The notes beneath the pieces are model-generated. The model was not told the origin of the DNA. It did not search any database and saw only the letters and a program-made list of their open reading frames with translations. A DNA stretch of 64,000 bases from Stigmatella aurantiaca DW4/3-1 (GTDB taxonomy: Bacteria; Myxococcota; Myxococcia; Myxococcales; Myxococcaceae): contig NC_014623.1 in the NCBI RefSeq assembly GCF_000165485.1, positions 1,879,501 to 1,943,500 of the forward strand. The letters are read 5' to 3'. This document shows positions 17,755-26,364 of this stretch, in pieces (position 1 is the stretch's first letter; each line of letters starts with the position of its first letter). A program made the position numbers and the translations under genes.

Positions 17755-18942
17755 ATGCGGGGAGTTTACAGGCTGCTCCAGGGGGGGGCGTGTCTGCTGG
17801 GCCTTCTCCTGAGCGGCTGTCCAACATCAACGGTGGGACTGAACATCTATCGCGGCCCTGAGCCGGTCCCGGCGGTGTCCATGGCCTCGGCCTCGGCACA
17901 GGTCGAAGTGCAGTACCTGGGGGGCGGGGGCTTCCTGGTCCGGCGGGAGGGCGATGCGCTCCTGTTCGCGCCGTCGTTCACCCACCCCAGCCTCTTGGCG
18001 ATGCTGCCCATGGTGGAGATCCGCAGCGACGAGGAACTCGTCAAACGCTGCCTGGAGAAGAAGGCCCAGGCCCGGCTGGAGGATGTGGAGTTCATCCTCG
18101 TCGGGCATACGCACTACGACCACCTGCTGGACGTCCCCCCGGTCATGAAGAACCATGCCCCCCAGGCGCTCGCCCTGGGTTCCCGGACGATGCGCCACAT
18201 CCTCGCGGGCGCGCACCTCGCCCACCGCACGCTCGTGGTCGATGAGTGCGCGGCCCGGCGGGAGGGAGGACAGGGACGGTGGATCTACAATGCGAAGCGC
18301 ACGGTCCGGGTCCTGGCCATCGAGTCTGAGCACTCCCACCACCTGGGCGGCTACAAGTTCATGACCGGCCATTACCTGACCGACCGGAAGGAGCTGCCGC
18401 GCACGGCCTTTGGCTGGAAGGAGGGCCAGACCTACGCCTACCTGGTGGATTTCCTCCGGCCGGACGGGAGCGTCGACTTCCGCATCCACTATCAGGATGC
18501 CGCCAGCCGCGAAGGGTATGGGGCCGTGCCGGAGGATGTTCAGAAGGAGCATCCGTCCGTGGATCTGGCCATCACCTGTGTGGGCGCCTCCGGCACCGTC
18601 GAAACCTACCCAGGCCCCCTCTTCGACCGGGTGAAGCCCCGGTTCATCGTGCTGGGGCACTGGGAAGACTTCTTCGAGGAGCAGCGCTGTGATGCGGAGG
18701 ATGAAGAGGCCCGGGTGGTGCGCCTGGCCGATGTCCCGGAGTTCGTCTCGCGGGTGGAGCGCCACATGCCTCCCAGCGCGCAGTGGCTGATGCCCTATCC
18801 GTACAGCAGGATGTTCTTCCCCCGCGCCGCGTCTCCGTCCGAGGCCCCCTCGAAGCCGGGCGAGGCGTGTCCCGTCCGTCCCGGGGAGTTTCCCCGGAAG
18901 GCGCCCCCGGTGCACTCCGTGCTGGATGCCTTCCCGCTCTGA
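17755..18942 (+). CDS. MBL-fold hydrolase-like lipoprotein
   Basis: A 395-aa lipoprotein with a type II signal (hydrophobic core then LLLSGC lipobox, Cys about residue 22). A metallo-beta-lactamase fold follows. The metal-binding motif HTHYDH (VGHTHYDHLLDVPPV) is complete, with later candidate ligands in 'ESEHSHHLGGYKF' and 'IVLGHWEDFFEEQ'. This resembles lipoprotein members of the UlaG/RomA-like MBL group found in myxobacteria; the substrate is unknown. The ATG at 17755 follows GGGAGGCA. The C-terminal ~45 residues are Pro-rich and low complexity. It converges on the LysR gene with 3 bp between stops. Confidence 0.85.
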   Translation: MRGVYRLLQGGACLLGLLLSGCPTSTVGLNIYRGPEPVPAVSMASASAQVEVQYLGGGGFLVRREGDALLFAPSFTHPSLLAMLPMVEIRSDEELVKRCLEKKAQARLEDVEFILVGHTHYDHLLDVPPVMKNHAPQALALGSRTMRHILAGAHLAHRTLVVDECAARREGGQGRWIYNAKRTVRVLAIESEHSHHLGGYKFMTGHYLTDRKELPRTAFGWKEGQTYAYLVDFLRPDGSVDFRIHYQDAASREGYGAVPEDVQKEHPSVDLAITCVGASGTVETYPGPLFDRVKPRFIVLGHWEDFFEEQRCDAEDEEARVVRLADVPEFVSRVERHMPPSAQWLMPYPYSRMFFPRAASPSEAPSKPGEACPVRPGEFPRKAPPVHSVLDAFPL

Positions 18943-18945
18943 GGC

Positions 18946-19854
18946 CTACGTGCTCGCGAGGGCCAGGAGCTCGGAGCGCAGCCACCGGCTGCGAGGATCC
19001 TCATCCACCTGCCGGTGCCAGTAGAGGTGGAGGTCCATCGCCGGGAGCATCAGGGGCATCGGCAAGAGGTGATTGCCCAGGGCCGCCTGGAGTTCTTCCG
19101 CGCGCCGCCGGGGCATCGTGAGGAGCAGAGCGGAGCCGGAGACGATCCGGCACGCCGCCTCGTAGTGCTGACAGCGCACGGAGACGTGGCGCTGGGTGCC
19201 CAGGCGGCTGAGCAGCAGGTCTTCGATGGCGGGCCCCGTGCGCCGGGAGGAGACGGCCACGTGACGCGCGGCCAGATACGTCTCGGCCTCCAGCTTCTGG
19301 CGCCGGGCGCTCACCACGCAGAAGCTGTCGCGCAGCAGCACCGTGTGGCGCAGCTCGGAGCTGGTGGGCTGGGCCACATCGATGGCCAGGTCCAGCCGCC
19401 CCGAGGCGAGTTCCCGCTCCAACCGGCGCCGGTCGAGCCGGATGCTGGTGACGCGCGCCTGGGGCGCCTGGGTGTGCAGCCGGGCCACCCACCGGCAGAG
19501 GAGGGACGGCTCCAACTCGTCATTCATCGCCAGGGTGATGTGGGCGGCGTCCCTCGTGGGCTCGAAGTGCCCGGTGCGGTGAACCGCTTGTTGCAACAGC
19601 GCCAGCGCCTCCCGGATCTCCGGGGCGAGGCGCTCGGCGAGCGGCGTGGGGGCCACACCCCGGCCTTCTCGCGCGAACAGGGGCTCGCCGAACTGCTCCC
19701 GCAGGCGCGCCAGGGCGTGGCTTACCGCGGACTGACTGAGGGAGAGGACCTCCGCGGCCCGGGTGAGGTTGCGCTCCCGGAAGACGACGTCGAACACCCG
19801 GAAGAGGTTGAGGTCCAAGCGTGCCAGCCGGGACGAATCGTGAACCCTGTTCAT
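18946..19854 (-). CDS. LysR-family transcriptional regulator
   Basis: A 302-aa LysR-type regulator. The N-terminal winged helix-turn-helix is clear (LFRVFDVVFRERNLTRAAEV, then 'LSQSAVSHALARLREQFGEP'). The effector-binding domain occupies about residues 95-300. It is divergent from the acyl-CoA dehydrogenase-SDR-kinase operon, with ~80 bp between the two start codons and a CCAAT-N4-ATTGG inverted repeat in the gap. By family habit it probably controls that operon and itself, responding to a pathway intermediate. The ligand cannot be deduced. Confidence 0.92.
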   Translation of the reverse strand: MNRVHDSSRLARLDLNLFRVFDVVFRERNLTRAAEVLSLSQSAVSHALARLREQFGEPLFAREGRGVAPTPLAERLAPEIREALALLQQAVHRTGHFEPTRDAAHITLAMNDELEPSLLCRWVARLHTQAPQARVTSIRLDRRRLERELASGRLDLAIDVAQPTSSELRHTVLLRDSFCVVSARRQKLEAETYLAARHVAVSSRRTGPAIEDLLLSRLGTQRHVSVRCQHYEAACRIVSGSALLLTMPRRRAEELQAALGNHLLPMPLMLPAMDLHLYWHRQVDEDPRSRWLRSELLALAST

Positions 19855-19866
19855 GAGAACACATGA

Positions 19867-19880
19867 CCAATATTCATTGG
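19867..19880. promoter_or_regulatory. Inverted repeat CCAAT-N4-ATTGG, candidate LysR operator
   Basis: A perfect 5-bp inverted repeat with a 4-bp spacer lies between the divergent lysR and acyl-CoA dehydrogenase starts. It is flanked by TGA on the left and TTCA on the right, so partial symmetry extends outward. LysR proteins typically bind dyads in such gaps; binding here is inferred. Confidence 0.4.
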
Positions 19881-19937
19881 ATTCATCAACCGCCTGGGGA
19901 GCAGGATGGCCGCGCCTTCCCGGAAAGGAACCCGCCC

Positions 19938-21173
19938 ATGGACTTCGAACTCAGCGCCAAGGCCCAGGACTCCCTCGAGCGCGTGAAGCGGTTCATGAAG
20001 GAGCACATCCTTCCGGTGGAGCCGCGCTACTGGGAAGAGGTCCACGCGGCCAACGCGGGCGGGGACTGGCGGCGGTGGCAGGTGCCTCCGCTGATGGAGG
20101 AGTTGAAGGCGAGGGCGCGGGCCGAGGGGCTGTGGAACCTGTTCCTGCCGGACGCGACGCTCGGCGCCGGGCTGAGCACCCTGGAGTACGCGCCCATCGC
20201 CGAGGAGACGGGCCGCAGCTTCCTGGCGCCCGAGGTCTTCAACTGCAACGCTCCGGACACCGGCAACATGGAGGTGCTCTGGAAGTACGGCTCCGAGGAG
20301 CAGAAGCAGCGCTGGCTCGTGCCGCTGCTGGCCGGGGAGATCCGCTCCGTGTTCTGCATGACCGAGCCGGAGGTGGCGTCCTCGGATGCCACCAACATGG
20401 GGGCCACCGCCCTCCTCGAAGGGGACGAGGTGGTCCTCAACGGCAAGAAATGGTGGTCCAGCGGCCTGGGCAATCCCCGTGCGAAGGTCGCCATCTTCAT
20501 GGGGCGGACGCCGGATGACACGGTGGGCCGCCACCACCAGCACTCCATGGTGCTGGTCCCGCTGGACGCGCCGGGCGTGACCATTCAGCGCATGCTGCCG
20601 GTATACGGTGACTACGACGCGCCCCATGGCCACGGGGAGATCCACTTCGAGAACGTGCGCCTGCCGCGCTCCTCCATCCTGGTGGGCCCGGGAAAGGGCT
20701 TCGAGATTGCCCAGGGGCGCCTGGGCCCGGGCCGCATTCACCACTGCATGCGCTGCATCGGCGCGGCGGAGCGAGCGCTCGAGCTGATGATCGACCGGGG
20801 CATGAGCCGCACCGCCTTCGGCAAGCCCCTGCTCAACCTGGGGGGCAACCGGGAGCGCGTCGCCGACGCGCGCGTGGCCATCGATCAGGCGCGCCTGCTG
20901 ACGCTCTATGCCGCCTGGAAGCTGGATGAAGCCGGTGCGCTGGGGGCGATGAGCGAAATTTCCGCCATCAAGGTCGTCGCGCCCAACGTGCTCCAGAAGG
21001 TGGTGGACGATGCCATCCAGATTCATGGCGGGGCGGGTGTCTCGCGGGATACACCCCTGGCGGGCTTCTTCGCCCAGGCGCGCAGCCTGCGCATCGCCGA
21101 TGGCCCGGATGAGGTACACAAGGGGGTCATCGCCCGGATCGAGCTGTCCAAACGTGGTTTCTCCAAAGGCTGA
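19938..21173 (+). CDS. Acyl-CoA dehydrogenase (ACAD11/LvaC-like)
   Basis: A 411-aa FAD-dependent acyl-CoA dehydrogenase. Visible family features: 'FCMTEPEVASSDATNM' (acyl-CoA/FAD-binding loop), 'VVLNGKKWWSSGLGNPRAK', 'GPGRIHHCMRCIGAAERALE', 'IQIHGGAGVSRDTPLAGFFA' and the C-terminal 'RIADGPDEVHKGVIARIEL'. The ATG at 19938 was chosen over 19863 because AAAGGA precedes it. It is followed at 5 bp by an SDR and then an APH-like kinase. That trio matches LvaC/LvaD/LvaA of levulinate catabolism and the ACAD10/11 system, in which a 4-hydroxyacyl-CoA is phosphorylated and the phosphate is eliminated by the ACAD. Substrate assignment is inference. Confidence 0.9.
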   Translation: MDFELSAKAQDSLERVKRFMKEHILPVEPRYWEEVHAANAGGDWRRWQVPPLMEELKARARAEGLWNLFLPDATLGAGLSTLEYAPIAEETGRSFLAPEVFNCNAPDTGNMEVLWKYGSEEQKQRWLVPLLAGEIRSVFCMTEPEVASSDATNMGATALLEGDEVVLNGKKWWSSGLGNPRAKVAIFMGRTPDDTVGRHHQHSMVLVPLDAPGVTIQRMLPVYGDYDAPHGHGEIHFENVRLPRSSILVGPGKGFEIAQGRLGPGRIHHCMRCIGAAERALELMIDRGMSRTAFGKPLLNLGGNRERVADARVAIDQARLLTLYAAWKLDEAGALGAMSEISAIKVVAPNVLQKVVDDAIQIHGGAGVSRDTPLAGFFAQARSLRIADGPDEVHKGVIARIELSKRGFSKG

Positions 21174-21178
21174 TCGTC

Positions 21179-21979
21179 ATGAAGGACCAGCGCATCTTCA
21201 TCACCGGTGGTGCCAGCGGACTGGGCCGCGCGCTTGCGCTGCGCTTTGCCCGGGCGGGCTGGCGGGTGTGTATCGGGGACATCCAGGACGCGCGGGGCGC
21301 GGAGGTCGTGGCGGAGCTGGAGGCCTTGGGCTCCCAGGCCCTGTACCTGCCCTGTGACGTGAGGCGCGAGGAGGACTTGAGGGCCGTCGCCGAGCGGCTC
21401 GAGGCGGACTGGGGCGGCGTCGACGTGGTGGTCAACAACGCGGGCGTCGCCCAGGTGGGGGCCATCGACGAGGTTCCGCTCGATGACTGGGAATGGATCG
21501 TGGACATCAACCTGCTGGGCGTGGTGCGCGGGTGCAAGGTGTTCACGCCGGTGTTCAAGCGGCAGGGCCGGGGCCACTTCGTCAACGTGGCTTCGATGGC
21601 GGGCTTGCTGGATGTGCCGATGATGAGCAGCTACAACGCCACCAAGGCCGCCGTGGTGTCGCTGTCGGAGACCCTTCAGAACGAGCTGCACCGCCATGGC
21701 ATCGCCGTCAGCGTCATCTGCCCGGCCTTCTTCAAGACGAACCTGGGCGACTCGATGCGCGTGACGCACCCCAAGTTCCAGGCGATCCTGGGCAAGCTCT
21801 TCGACCGGTCCAAGATCACGGCGGACCATGTCGCCGAAGAGATTTTCACGGCCGTGAAGAAGCGCTCGTTCCTCGTGTTGCCCCACGCGGAGAGCCGGAA
21901 GATCTGGCGGATGAAGCGCTTTCTGCCACGGGAAATCTACGCGCCCCTGCTGAGAAGGAGCACGCGCCGGATGCGCTAG
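21179..21979 (+). CDS. Short-chain dehydrogenase/reductase (LvaD-like position)
   Basis: A 266-aa classical SDR: Rossmann motif TGGASGLG near the start, 'CDVRREED', NNAG in 'VVVNNAGVAQVG', active Ser in 'NVASMAGLLDVP' and the YxxxK pair in 'SSYNATKAAV'. The ATG at 21179 is 5 bp after the acyl-CoA dehydrogenase stop. In lva-type operons an SDR of this kind oxidises or isomerises the hydroxyacyl intermediate after phosphate removal. A similar step is inferred here; the sequence alone does not fix the substrate. Confidence 0.9.
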   Translation: MKDQRIFITGGASGLGRALALRFARAGWRVCIGDIQDARGAEVVAELEALGSQALYLPCDVRREEDLRAVAERLEADWGGVDVVVNNAGVAQVGAIDEVPLDDWEWIVDINLLGVVRGCKVFTPVFKRQGRGHFVNVASMAGLLDVPMMSSYNATKAAVVSLSETLQNELHRHGIAVSVICPAFFKTNLGDSMRVTHPKFQAILGKLFDRSKITADHVAEEIFTAVKKRSFLVLPHAESRKIWRMKRFLPREIYAPLLRRSTRRMR

Positions 21980-22003
21980 CGCGTCAGGCCGGAGCCAAGG
22001 CCC

Positions 22004-23095
22004 ATGTCATCCACCCCGCCCACTGACGAGGCCCGGGCGGTCCGCCCGGGCGAGGAACTCGACCTTCACGCCGTTGACACCTGGCTCAAGGCCCAGGTCC
22101 CGGCGCTCGAGGGAACCCCGCAGGTGACGCAGTACTCCGGAGGGGCCTCGAACTGGACCTATCGCCTCCAGTACGGCAACCGGGACCTCATCCTGCGCCG
22201 GCCGCCCGCGGGCACCAAGGCCAAGTCCGCGCACGACATGGGGCGCGAGTTCTCGGTGCAGAAGGCGCTCAAGCCCGCCTATCCGGCCGTGCCCACCATG
22301 GTGGCGCTGTGCCAGGATCCGGCCGTTCTGGGCACCGAGTTCTACGTGATGGAGCGGATCGCGGGCCTCATCCCCCGCTCGCGCCTGCCGCCCGGGCTCC
22401 ACCTCGACGCGGCGCAGACCCGTCAACTCTGCCTCAACGTCATCGACAAGCTCATCGAGCTGCACCGTGTGGACTACCAGGCGGCCGGGCTCGCGTCGCT
22501 CGGCAAGGGCAAGGGTTATCCCCGGCGCCAGGTCGAGGGCTGGTCGGACCGCTACGAGAAGGCCCGCACCTGGAATGTTCCCAGCTTCCGGTCCGTGCGC
22601 GGCTGGCTGGAAGCCCATACGCCGGAGGACATCGCCACCTGCGTCATCCACAACGACTGGCGCTTCGACAACGTGGTGCTCGACCCGGAGCGGCCCACCG
22701 AGGTGATCGGCGTGCTCGACTGGGAGATGGCGACGCTGGGAGATCCGCTCATGGACCTGGGCAGCGCGCTGGCCTACTGGGTCCAGGCGGATGACGACAG
22801 GGTTTTGCGCGCGACACGCCGTCAGCCCACCCACCTGCCGGGCATGCTCAGGCGCGAGGAGGTGGTCGCCTACTACCTCGAGCGCACCGGGCTGAAGCCG
22901 GCCCACTGGGTGTTCTACGAAGTCTATGGCTTGTTCCGGCTCTCGGTCATCGCACAGCAGATCTACTACCGGTACCACCATGGCCAGACGCGCAATCCCG
23001 CGTTCAAACACTTCTGGCTCATCGTGAACTACCTCCACTGGCGTTGCCGGGGCCTCATCAAAAAGTCACGGGCAATCGCTCCAGGCCGTGGATGA
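22004..23095 (+). CDS. APH-fold kinase (LvaA/ACAD11 kinase-like)
   Basis: A 363-aa aminoglycoside-phosphotransferase-fold kinase. Visible features: 'YSGGASNWTYRLQYG' nucleotide loop, catalytic 'VIHNDWRFDNVVLD' (Brenner-type HxDxxxxN with Asp and Asn) and metal-binding 'GVLDWEMATLGDPLMDLG'. This subfamily is the one fused to or encoded beside ACAD10/11-type dehydrogenases, and LvaA phosphorylates 4-hydroxyvaleryl-CoA. An antibiotic-resistance role is therefore unlikely. It is the last gene of the operon; its 3' end overlaps the convergent P450 gene by 38 bp. Confidence 0.87.
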   Translation: MSSTPPTDEARAVRPGEELDLHAVDTWLKAQVPALEGTPQVTQYSGGASNWTYRLQYGNRDLILRRPPAGTKAKSAHDMGREFSVQKALKPAYPAVPTMVALCQDPAVLGTEFYVMERIAGLIPRSRLPPGLHLDAAQTRQLCLNVIDKLIELHRVDYQAAGLASLGKGKGYPRRQVEGWSDRYEKARTWNVPSFRSVRGWLEAHTPEDIATCVIHNDWRFDNVVLDPERPTEVIGVLDWEMATLGDPLMDLGSALAYWVQADDDRVLRATRRQPTHLPGMLRREEVVAYYLERTGLKPAHWVFYEVYGLFRLSVIAQQIYYRYHHGQTRNPAFKHFWLIVNYLHWRCRGLIKKSRAIAPGRG

Positions 23096-24269
23096 GCAGG
23101 CTGTCCCGCCACCGGAGCGTGGAGGGCTCCACGGCGAAGCGCAACTGGGGGAGCCGCTCCAGCAGGAGGCGGAAGGACAGCTTGGCCTCCAGCAATGCCA
23201 GGGGCGCGCCGAGGCAGAAGTGAATGCCGGAGCCAAAGGCGATGTGCCGGTTGGGCTGACGGGCGATGTCGAACCGCTCGGGTTCGGGGAAGACTTCGGC
23301 ATCGTGGTTGGCGGACACCAGCCCAGCCACGACCATCTCCCCGGCGGGAATGTGCTGCCCATGGAACTCGGTGTCCTCGAGCGTGAAGCGGCTGGTGGAG
23401 TGCTTCACCGGGCCGCAATAGCGCAGCATCTCCTCCACGGCGGAGTCCAGCAGGGCAGGCGCGGCGCGCAGCCGCTCGAGCTGCTCGGGGTGTTTCAGCA
23501 GGGCCCAGATGCCGTTGCCGATGAGGTTCACCGTCGTCTCATGCCCGGCCACCAGCAGCAGGAACACCATGCTCATCAGCTCCACTGGGCTGAGCCGGTC
23601 TCCTTGCTCCTCGGCGGCGATCATGGCGCTGGCCAGGTCATCGCGGGGCTCGGCCCGGCGCCGGGCGAGGAACTCCTGGAGGTACGCTTGGAACTCCTGG
23701 GCCATGCGCCGCAAGGGGGCCACGTCTCCGTCCTTGGGGGGGGTGAGGAAGGTGGTGGTCCACTCGCGGAACCGGTCCTGGTCCTCGACGGGGACTCCCA
23801 GCAACTCCGCGATGACCGTGATGGGCAGGGGGAAGGCGAAGGCATCCAGCAGGTCCACCCTGTCTTGCTGCTGGACGGAGTCCAGCAACTGCTCGGCGAT
23901 GGCGGTGATGCGCGGACGCAGCGCCTCGACCCGGCGCGCGGTGAACGCCTGGGCCACCAAAGAGCGCAGCCGCGTGTGCATGGGCGGGTCCGCGCTCAGC
24001 ATGTGCTGGTCGAGGTGTTTCAGGGCGCTTACCCGGAAGTAGCGCCGTTGGGATTCCCGGCCGAGCTTCTGCTTGCTTTTGGCGAATCGGTTGTCTTTCA
24101 GGAATTCGACCGCGGCGTGGTACCGGCAAACCACCCAGATGGGACCGGCCACGGAAGGGTGGTGCGAGCGGGCCACGGGGGCTGCTTGCCGCATGCGCGC
24201 ATAGAGAGGAAAAGGATTCTCAATGACTTCCGGAGACCACAACTCATGGAAAAGATCCGGAGTGCTCAA
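23058..24269 (-). CDS. Cytochrome P450
   Basis: A 403-aa soluble bacterial class I P450. The I-helix oxygen-activation motif is 'LLVAGHETTVNLIGNG'; the K-helix ExxR is in 'AVEEMLRYCGPV'; the haem loop is 'FGSGIHFCLGAPLALLEAKL' with the Cys ligand. The acid-alcohol pair (E-T in AGHETT) is intact, so a mono-oxygenase is expected. No ferredoxin or reductase gene is adjacent. The start is TTG at 24269, supported by GAGG 5 bp upstream on the minus strand; no better ATG lies nearby. The substrate is unknown; it is not adjacent to the megasynthase operon. Confidence 0.93.
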   Translation of the reverse strand: MSTPDLFHELWSPEVIENPFPLYARMRQAAPVARSHHPSVAGPIWVVCRYHAAVEFLKDNRFAKSKQKLGRESQRRYFRVSALKHLDQHMLSADPPMHTRLRSLVAQAFTARRVEALRPRITAIAEQLLDSVQQQDRVDLLDAFAFPLPITVIAELLGVPVEDQDRFREWTTTFLTPPKDGDVAPLRRMAQEFQAYLQEFLARRRAEPRDDLASAMIAAEEQGDRLSPVELMSMVFLLLVAGHETTVNLIGNGIWALLKHPEQLERLRAAPALLDSAVEEMLRYCGPVKHSTSRFTLEDTEFHGQHIPAGEMVVAGLVSANHDAEVFPEPERFDIARQPNRHIAFGSGIHFCLGAPLALLEAKLSFRLLLERLPQLRFAVEPSTLRWRDSLLIHGLERLPVTF

Positions 24270-24370
24270 GAGAACCTCGGCGTCAGAGGAGATGCCAGCC
24301 AGTGGAAGGTTAGCGCGAGCGGCGGTTTCTCTCCATGGGGCCTTCCGGGGGGGCCTGACGAGAAGTGGCT

Positions 24371-25354
24371 TTACGTGGAACGGGTGGCCACGAGAGACAC
24401 CACCGCGAGGCGCTCCACGTTGGCGTAGGGGCGGTTTTCCAACTCCTCGCTGAAGACGTCTGGATCCAGCTCTTCGTAATGGGCTTGCACGCCGGGCCGG
24501 GTGATGAAGGGCAGCAGCGCCGCCCGGAGTTGGTCCTCACCGTCCACCACGGGGGCGCCGCTGTAGAGGACGAACGTGCCTCCCGGAGAGAGCCGTTCCA
24601 ATGCTTCGCGCGTGAAGCGCACGGACAGCTCGATGCCATAGCTGCCACCCCCATGGCGGTACGTGCGGGAGCGTTCGTCCACGAGGTAGGGCGGATTGGC
24701 CATCACGAGGTCCACGCCTCCAGGAATCCCTCGCAGCCCATCGCTGGCGAGGAATTCCACCTGGGGGGCCTCGTTGAGAGCGGCGTTGATGCGGGAGAAG
24801 CGCAGGGCGCGCGTGCTCACATCGGAGAGGACGAGCGAGCCCACCCGGGCCCCCATGGACAGCCCCCCCGCCCCCGAGCCGCAGCCGAGGTCCACCGCGC
24901 GTTGGAACTTCCCCGGCACGCGCGCGAGCAGGGCGGCGAAGCGGTAGGTGTCCGGCCCGAAGAAGACGGAGTCTTCGCCCAGGGTGGGGTAGGCGTCATG
25001 AAGATAGAGCCCTTCGCCGAGACTGGAGAAGCGCACGAGGCTGCGCAGCCAGCCGTTCGTCAGGTACTCCAGCATCTCCGCGCGCTCCAGCAGCGAGAAC
25101 AGGTGCCGGGGCAGCACCTCCGGCGTGAAGGGACGGCTCCAGCCGAACACGTCCCTCACGGAGCGCGCCACCTCCGAGGATGGCCGCTCGTTGACGCGGC
25201 GGTGGGTCTCGGGCGTCACGGTGATGAAGCGGTAGCCCGACGCGCGCAACGCGCGGCCAAGCTGCAGCAGGGGCTCGTCTTGAAGGGTCACCTCGTCAGC
25301 TTTGGAAGGCCGGGTGAACCGTGTCAAGGCACGCATCCCCCCGCTGTCCTTCAT
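24371..25354 (-). CDS. Class I SAM-dependent methyltransferase with NPPY motif
   Basis: A 327-aa methyltransferase. The C-terminal ~200 residues hold the SAM fold: 'AVDLGCGSGAGGLSMG' (motif I), 'VLSDVSTRALRFSRIN' and 'DLVMANPPYLVDERSR', the NPPY signature of PrmC/HemK- and RsmC-type enzymes that methylate a planar amide or amine nitrogen. The N-terminal ~120 residues are a helical substrate-recognition region, longer than in PrmC. The ATG at 25354 overlaps the stop of the DMT transporter gene (ATGA), so the two are co-translated. The target is unknown. Confidence 0.85.
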   Translation of the reverse strand: MKDSGGMRALTRFTRPSKADEVTLQDEPLLQLGRALRASGYRFITVTPETHRRVNERPSSEVARSVRDVFGWSRPFTPEVLPRHLFSLLERAEMLEYLTNGWLRSLVRFSSLGEGLYLHDAYPTLGEDSVFFGPDTYRFAALLARVPGKFQRAVDLGCGSGAGGLSMGARVGSLVLSDVSTRALRFSRINAALNEAPQVEFLASDGLRGIPGGVDLVMANPPYLVDERSRTYRHGGGSYGIELSVRFTREALERLSPGGTFVLYSGAPVVDGEDQLRAALLPFITRPGVQAHYEELDPDVFSEELENRPYANVERLAVVSLVATRST

Positions 25355-26304
25355 CCGCCATCCGGCTGTGGGGTTCTGGCCGGTGCGCTCTGCCGGTCTG
25401 GGGTGAACTGGGCCAGGGCCGCGCTGGAGAGGATGAGCGTGCCGCCCACCATCAACGAGGGCGTGAGCGGCTCGTGCAGCATCACCACGCCCAGCGACAC
25501 GCCCACCAGTGTGTCCATCAGGGACATGACGCCAATGGCGGTGAGCGACAGGCGCTGCAGCAGCCAGTAGAAGCACTGGTACGTCAGCACCGTGCCGCCC
25601 AGCGCCAGGTACACCACGGCCAGGATTGCGCGCGAGGACCAGTTCACCGGCTGCGCCCCCTCCAGCAGGAAGGACATGCCCAGCAAGGGCACGGCGCTGC
25701 TCAGGGTTTGGATGAACACCAGCACGTGCGGGGGCACATGCGCCATGTGCTGTTTCACCAGCACGTTGGCGAGCGCCATGAGCGCCGTGGCCCCCAGCGT
25801 GAGCAGGGCCCCGAGCAGCACCAGGCTGGACATCTCCATCTGTCCGAGCTGCGAGTGTTGCAAGGCCATCACGCCCACCACCCCCAGCCCCGCCGCCAGC
25901 AGCTTGGGGACGGTCAGCGGCTGGTCCGGCATCAGCACGCGTCCCACCAGCAGCAGCCACACCGGGAAGGTGGAGAAGAGCAGCGAGGACCAGCTCGTGG
26001 GGATCCACTGCTGGCCGATGAAGAGCAGCCCAAAGGGGATGGCGAGCTGAATGCAGCCCAGGCCCACGACGCGCCACGTGGTGCGGGCGCCCAACTGCGC
26101 GCCTTGGGCCCGGGCGAAGGGCAGCAGCATCAGCCCCGCCACCAGCATGCGGATCCCCGCGAAGCGCAGCGGGGGGAGATCCTCCAGGCCGGCCTTCACC
26201 ACGGCCCAGGTCGAGCCCCAGAGCAGGACGCAGGTGCAGTAGGCCACCACGAGCTTGAGGGGATTCGTGGCGGGGGTCAGCCTTGGGAGGGCAGTGGGAA
26301 CCAT
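25351..26304 (-). CDS. EamA/DMT-family transporter
   Basis: A 317-aa inner-membrane protein of the drug/metabolite transporter superfamily with two EamA repeats (about ten transmembrane helices). Typical segments: 'YCTCVLLWGSTWAVVKAGLE' in helix 1, 'FIGQQWIPTSWSSLLFSTFP' and the second-repeat 'QPVNWSSRAILAVVYLALGG'. DMT members export metabolites or amino acids; the substrate is unknown. Its stop codon overlaps the methyltransferase start by 4 bp. The upstream PhyH gene has the same orientation, with a 60-bp gap. Confidence 0.9.
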   Translation of the reverse strand: MVPTALPRLTPATNPLKLVVAYCTCVLLWGSTWAVVKAGLEDLPPLRFAGIRMLVAGLMLLPFARAQGAQLGARTTWRVVGLGCIQLAIPFGLLFIGQQWIPTSWSSLLFSTFPVWLLLVGRVLMPDQPLTVPKLLAAGLGVVGVMALQHSQLGQMEMSSLVLLGALLTLGATALMALANVLVKQHMAHVPPHVLVFIQTLSSAVPLLGMSFLLEGAQPVNWSSRAILAVVYLALGGTVLTYQCFYWLLQRLSLTAIGVMSLMDTLVGVSLGVVMLHEPLTPSLMVGGTLILSSAALAQFTPDRQSAPARTPQPDGG

Positions 26305-26364
26305 GGGGAGCGCGGAAGTAGCACGGGACTTCCACGCCTGCCCAGGAGGGTCTGGGCCCGGCCC

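Noticed and set aside
22004-23095. Aminoglycoside resistance phosphotransferase
   Set aside because: The fold is shared, but the operon partners (ACAD and SDR) and subfamily wording fit acyl-CoA kinases.
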